Of a stretch of DNA of 64,000 nt, positions 61,601 to 64,000 are shown piece by piece. Within the stretch, counting starts at the first letter, position 1; each line of letters begins with the position of its first letter. The DNA is from Tridacna crocea (lineage: Eukaryota > Mollusca > Bivalvia > Cardiida > Cardiidae). The stretch covers positions 41,626,173 to 41,690,172 of the forward strand of contig OX031070.1 of NCBI GenBank assembly GCA_943736015.1. The letters run 5' to 3'. The translations under genes were made by a program, and so were the position numbers. The notes below the pieces were generated by a model, which was not told the DNA's origin, did no database searches, and saw only the letters and a list, made by a program, of their open reading frames with translations.

Positions 61601-61963
61601 CTCAATTCAAAAAGATATATTAATTACCTCCCTTTTCAGAAAACTAACAAAAATATCAAAAAATTATTTCAAGATAGACATAAACGGAATTTCTGATCCG
61701 TTAGAAATGTGCAAAAATATTATTTCTGCATAAATCCTTAATTATCCTTATTTATCAACCAATCAGAATTCCCCCCCCCCTATTCACCGGAAGTGCATTA
61801 CACGGGTCTTACTTTAAATCGAAGACGAATCCCTGGAGTTTCTTTATCCCCATACGCCTTATATTGATTTTTATAATCTAAGTTTACACAGCTGACTAGA
61901 TTATAAAACCGTCACGTTTTTACAGGGTTCGCCTTCTCTCTGGCTGTAAAGATGTCTCTGTAA
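61601..61963. other. unassigned; CCGGAAGTG at 61788
   Basis: An ETS-type motif by a C run. Too little to call a promoter. Confidence 0.3.
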
Positions 61964-62154
61964 TTAACCCTTTACCACACAATCCCTACTCTTAACGACC
62001 CTGAGAGAGAAGACTTTTGAAAAAGCATTTTCTCCTTTTTTCCACAATGTTTTCTACCCTTCACAAAGCAAATTCCAATCACTTTCATTTTGTCGTCTGC
62101 AAATGCTTTCGATTTGGACAAACCTAAAATTTTGTCCTTTGGTAAAGGGTTAGA
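61964..62154 (+). mobile_element. TTAA MITE, left stem arm lost
   Basis: TTAACCCTTTACCACACAA; GAAAAAGCATTTTCTCC joins the left arm directly to the right stem; right end TTTGGTAAAGGGTTAG. Confidence 0.85.
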
Positions 62155-62337
62155 TATTTACCACAGAAAACTAAATTGTAGACTTATCCAAACTGAGAGC
62201 TTTTTACAGGCAACCGATTAAATTTGGTCAAAATAACTCTGTTGTCACTGAAAGGGAAGAAAGCATTGTGGGAACAGGAGAAAATACTTGCACCACAATC
62301 TTTTTTGTAAAGGTCAAATTGTGTGGTAAAGGGTCAA
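62155..62337 (-). mobile_element. TTAA MITE, diverged
   Basis: ATATTTACCACAGAAAACTAA, hairpin mostly lost, far end GTGTGGTAAAGGGTCAA. Confidence 0.65.
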
Positions 62338-63084
62338 ATCTTCATTTATACCGCCGTCCCCAACAGCAAATTTGCGGTAAAAGGGTTCAGACGTCTATAA
62401 GGCGATATTATATTAAGATAAACAGTGAGTCAAAAGTAACTTGATAAATTGGTCCAAGTTTGACATCTTCTTTCCCACATGATTGGCAGGTGGTTATTTG
62501 TCTTGCGTGGAGACCAATTTCTTAGACAATAAAATGAAAAATACTAACCCTCCCCCCCCCCCCCCCGTCTTTTTTTTCTCCAATGTACATTATGCTATAG
62601 ACAGGAATGGTTCGACTCAGACTGTTGTCTAGGTCCGAAGCAGACTCGAGTTTAAATCGGGCGAAGTTTCTGAAATGCAGTGGCAATGAATGACAGTTCT
62701 TTGCAGAAGTTGTAATTGGCATAGAGTGCCTTCTGCTGAAATATTGTGTTTAAATACGGCTCGTATTCGCCAACCTTTTCTAGTTTTATGCTTAGTCTAA
62801 CTCTTTATTTCATGCTTTCCGGTAGGATATCGAGAAATGACAGTGAAAATATTTTTCGATCTCACACTGGTATCACCAGTGAAAATACCGATTTTCATGT
62901 TCTTGTCGCCTAAGTAAATTGTGCGTGCCTAACAACCAGATGGGAAATATGACGTCATATACCTTAGATTTCTCGCGCTTGACGTAACGTTGCAATGCGG
63001 GAGGGGTATGCCACGGGGAATAAAGGAAAAGAACTGTACTGAATTTTGATAAAGCTCCTCCCAGAAAGGGTTAAAAGCATAAAA
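62338..63084. other. unassigned; CRE-like TGACGTCA at 62951
   Basis: C run at 62552-62566. An 8-bp TGACGTCA palindrome 135 bp before the foldback. No gene seen. Confidence 0.4.
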
Positions 63085-63260
63085 TAAATAGAATATTTGT
63101 TTTTTTCGGTGAAAGATCGAAATTTATTTCATCTCGTGAACACCATCGGTAATATTTTCAGTCGTGGCTGCGCCACTCGTGAAAATATTACCGATGGTGT
63201 CCACTCTATGAAATAAATTTCGATCTTTCAACAAAAAAAAAACAAATATCCTCTATATAA
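63085..63260. repeat. long foldback, shared ends / private stem (3)
   Basis: ATAAATAGA on the left and CCTCTATATA on the right; stem TGAAAGATCGAAATTTATTT and CACCATCGGTAATATTTTCA with near-perfect complement; loop CGTGGCTGCGCCACTCG. Confidence 0.87.
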
Positions 63261-63334
63261 CTAGAAGAAACACAACGTCTGGTTGACTTAAACATTTGAT
63301 TTTGCCAATCAGGACCAGTACACAACAACCATCC

Positions 63335-63562
63335 TTAACCCTTTACCACGCAATGCCCACTTTAAACGACCGTGAGAAAGAATCCTTTTGAAAACATCGT
63401 AGGAAAAGTAGAAAATGCTGGTAACCAGCATTTTCTACTTTTCCTACAATGTTTTCTCCTTGTCCCTAAACAAATCTTAGTTTTTCAGTCTTGTTTAATT
63501 TGTCATCTGCAAATACTTTCAATTAGGACAAACCTAAAATTTTGTCGATTGGTATAGAGTTG
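63335..63562 (+). mobile_element. TTAA hairpin MITE, doubly covarying stem
   Basis: Stem GTAGGAAAAGTAGAAAATGC faces GCATTTTCTACTTTTCCTAC: two changes from the usual GTGGG and GGAG, each matched on the other arm. Right end ATTGGTATAGAGTTGA. Confidence 0.92.
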
Positions 63563-63599
63563 AGAATATTCTTTGTCTTGTTTTTCAAGTTTTTCCGAC

Positions 63600-63670
63600 C
63601 GTGAAAGTAACAAAGCTTTTGATTGGCTTAACCAAATGATTTAGCCAATCAGATGTTCTGTTACTTTCTC
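63600..63670. mobile_element. ~66-bp hairpin element (GATTGGCT family)
   Basis: GAAAGTAACAAAGCTTTTG, GATTGGCTTAACCA facing TGATTTAGCCAATC, GTTACTTTC. Relative of 40143. Confidence 0.82.
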
Positions 63671-64000
63671 ATTATAGAAATTCTGAAGATATAAGTTCAA
63701 GAGAGTTCTTAAAAATGGATTTATGAATAGTCGTGTCCAGTTATTGGGTTACTTTCAACTTTAGAAAAATCTGGATAGTTTTACAAAGGTTGTTCAATTA
63801 ATTGCCGAATTATCGTTCTAATCAAGAAGAAAATCCCAATCATAGCGATTTTAAGTTTGTTTCCGTCATTTAAAACCATGTAATCGACCGCTGTTTTATT
63901 TAAAAACAGACAGCAAGTTCTGTGCAGACTAATCTTGATCTACGCGTTTAATCGTGGTGGCTTAAAGGTTATTGTCAACATCAAAAGGCAAAATTAGGCA
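63671..64000. other. unassigned; decayed GATCAGACTG arm near 63915
   Basis: GCAGACTAATCTTGATCTACG resembles a right hairpin arm. No gene. Confidence 0.35.

Noticed and set aside
1-64000. Retroviral, LTR-type, Polinton or LINE coding remnants
   Set aside because: No polymerase, protease, integrase, capsid or envelope-like motif was recognised in any frame; none is claimed.

Overview
AT-rich, repeat-saturated intergenic or intronic DNA from a eukaryote, most likely a bivalve mollusc. That is an inference from tRNA-headed SINEs with (CAAC)n-type tails, an AGGTCAAGGTCAC tandem repeat and a repeat ending in AGGTGAGCTAAA, types I know mainly from mollusc genomes. No rRNA, CRISPR array, bacterial gene or recognisable viral or LTR-type gene was seen. 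Almost all open frames are read-throughs of repeats.

Host genes are sparse. One exon of a C2H2 zinc-finger gene lies on the minus strand (5924-6224), with a possible further exon or decayed finger at 5631-5860. One intact 196-codon frame on the plus strand (42501-43091) has a splice-acceptor-like site upstream and a poly(A) signal downstream; I do not recognise its family. Two candidate first exons with promoter-like sequence (36080-36205 minus, 58500-58709 plus) are weak.

The window is dominated by one family, called here the TTAA hairpin MITE: about 230 bp, flanked by TTAA, ends CCCTTTACC / GGTAAAGAG, with a central near-perfect hairpin of about 65 bp. About 60 recognisable copies plus about 20 fragments lie between 0.3 and 63.6 kb in both orientations, often joined end to end through a shared TTAA. 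TTAA target choice is supported by nested insertions at 9121, 28389, 37846 and 45574. The ends and TTAA target suggest mobilisation by a piggyBac-type transposase, which is not encoded here. Strand for these copies is + when the short arm (CCCTTTACCACACAA) is on the left.

Other plain DNA elements include: a 363-bp element with a 9-bp target duplication (34669-35031); a three-copy family with 10-bp target duplications (24423, 32685, 35201); a 1.1-kb element with CAGGGTTTTA ends (17547-18650); 560-bp TIR elements (15961, 56870); a 425-bp TIR element (55197); several small hairpin families; and three long foldbacks with shared ends but unrelated stems (14030, 58012, 63085). SINEs lie at 6.7, 22.4, 28.3, 36.8, 38.5, 45.8, 49.8 and 52.7 kb. 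Tandem arrays lie at 4.6, 20.2, 23.4, 31.3, 35.3, 40.3, 50.3-51.3 and 53.5 kb.

No multi-gene system is visible. The best leads are the coordinated changes in the two arms of the MITE hairpin, growth of minisatellites from MITE parts, and repeats carrying regulatory-looking motifs.
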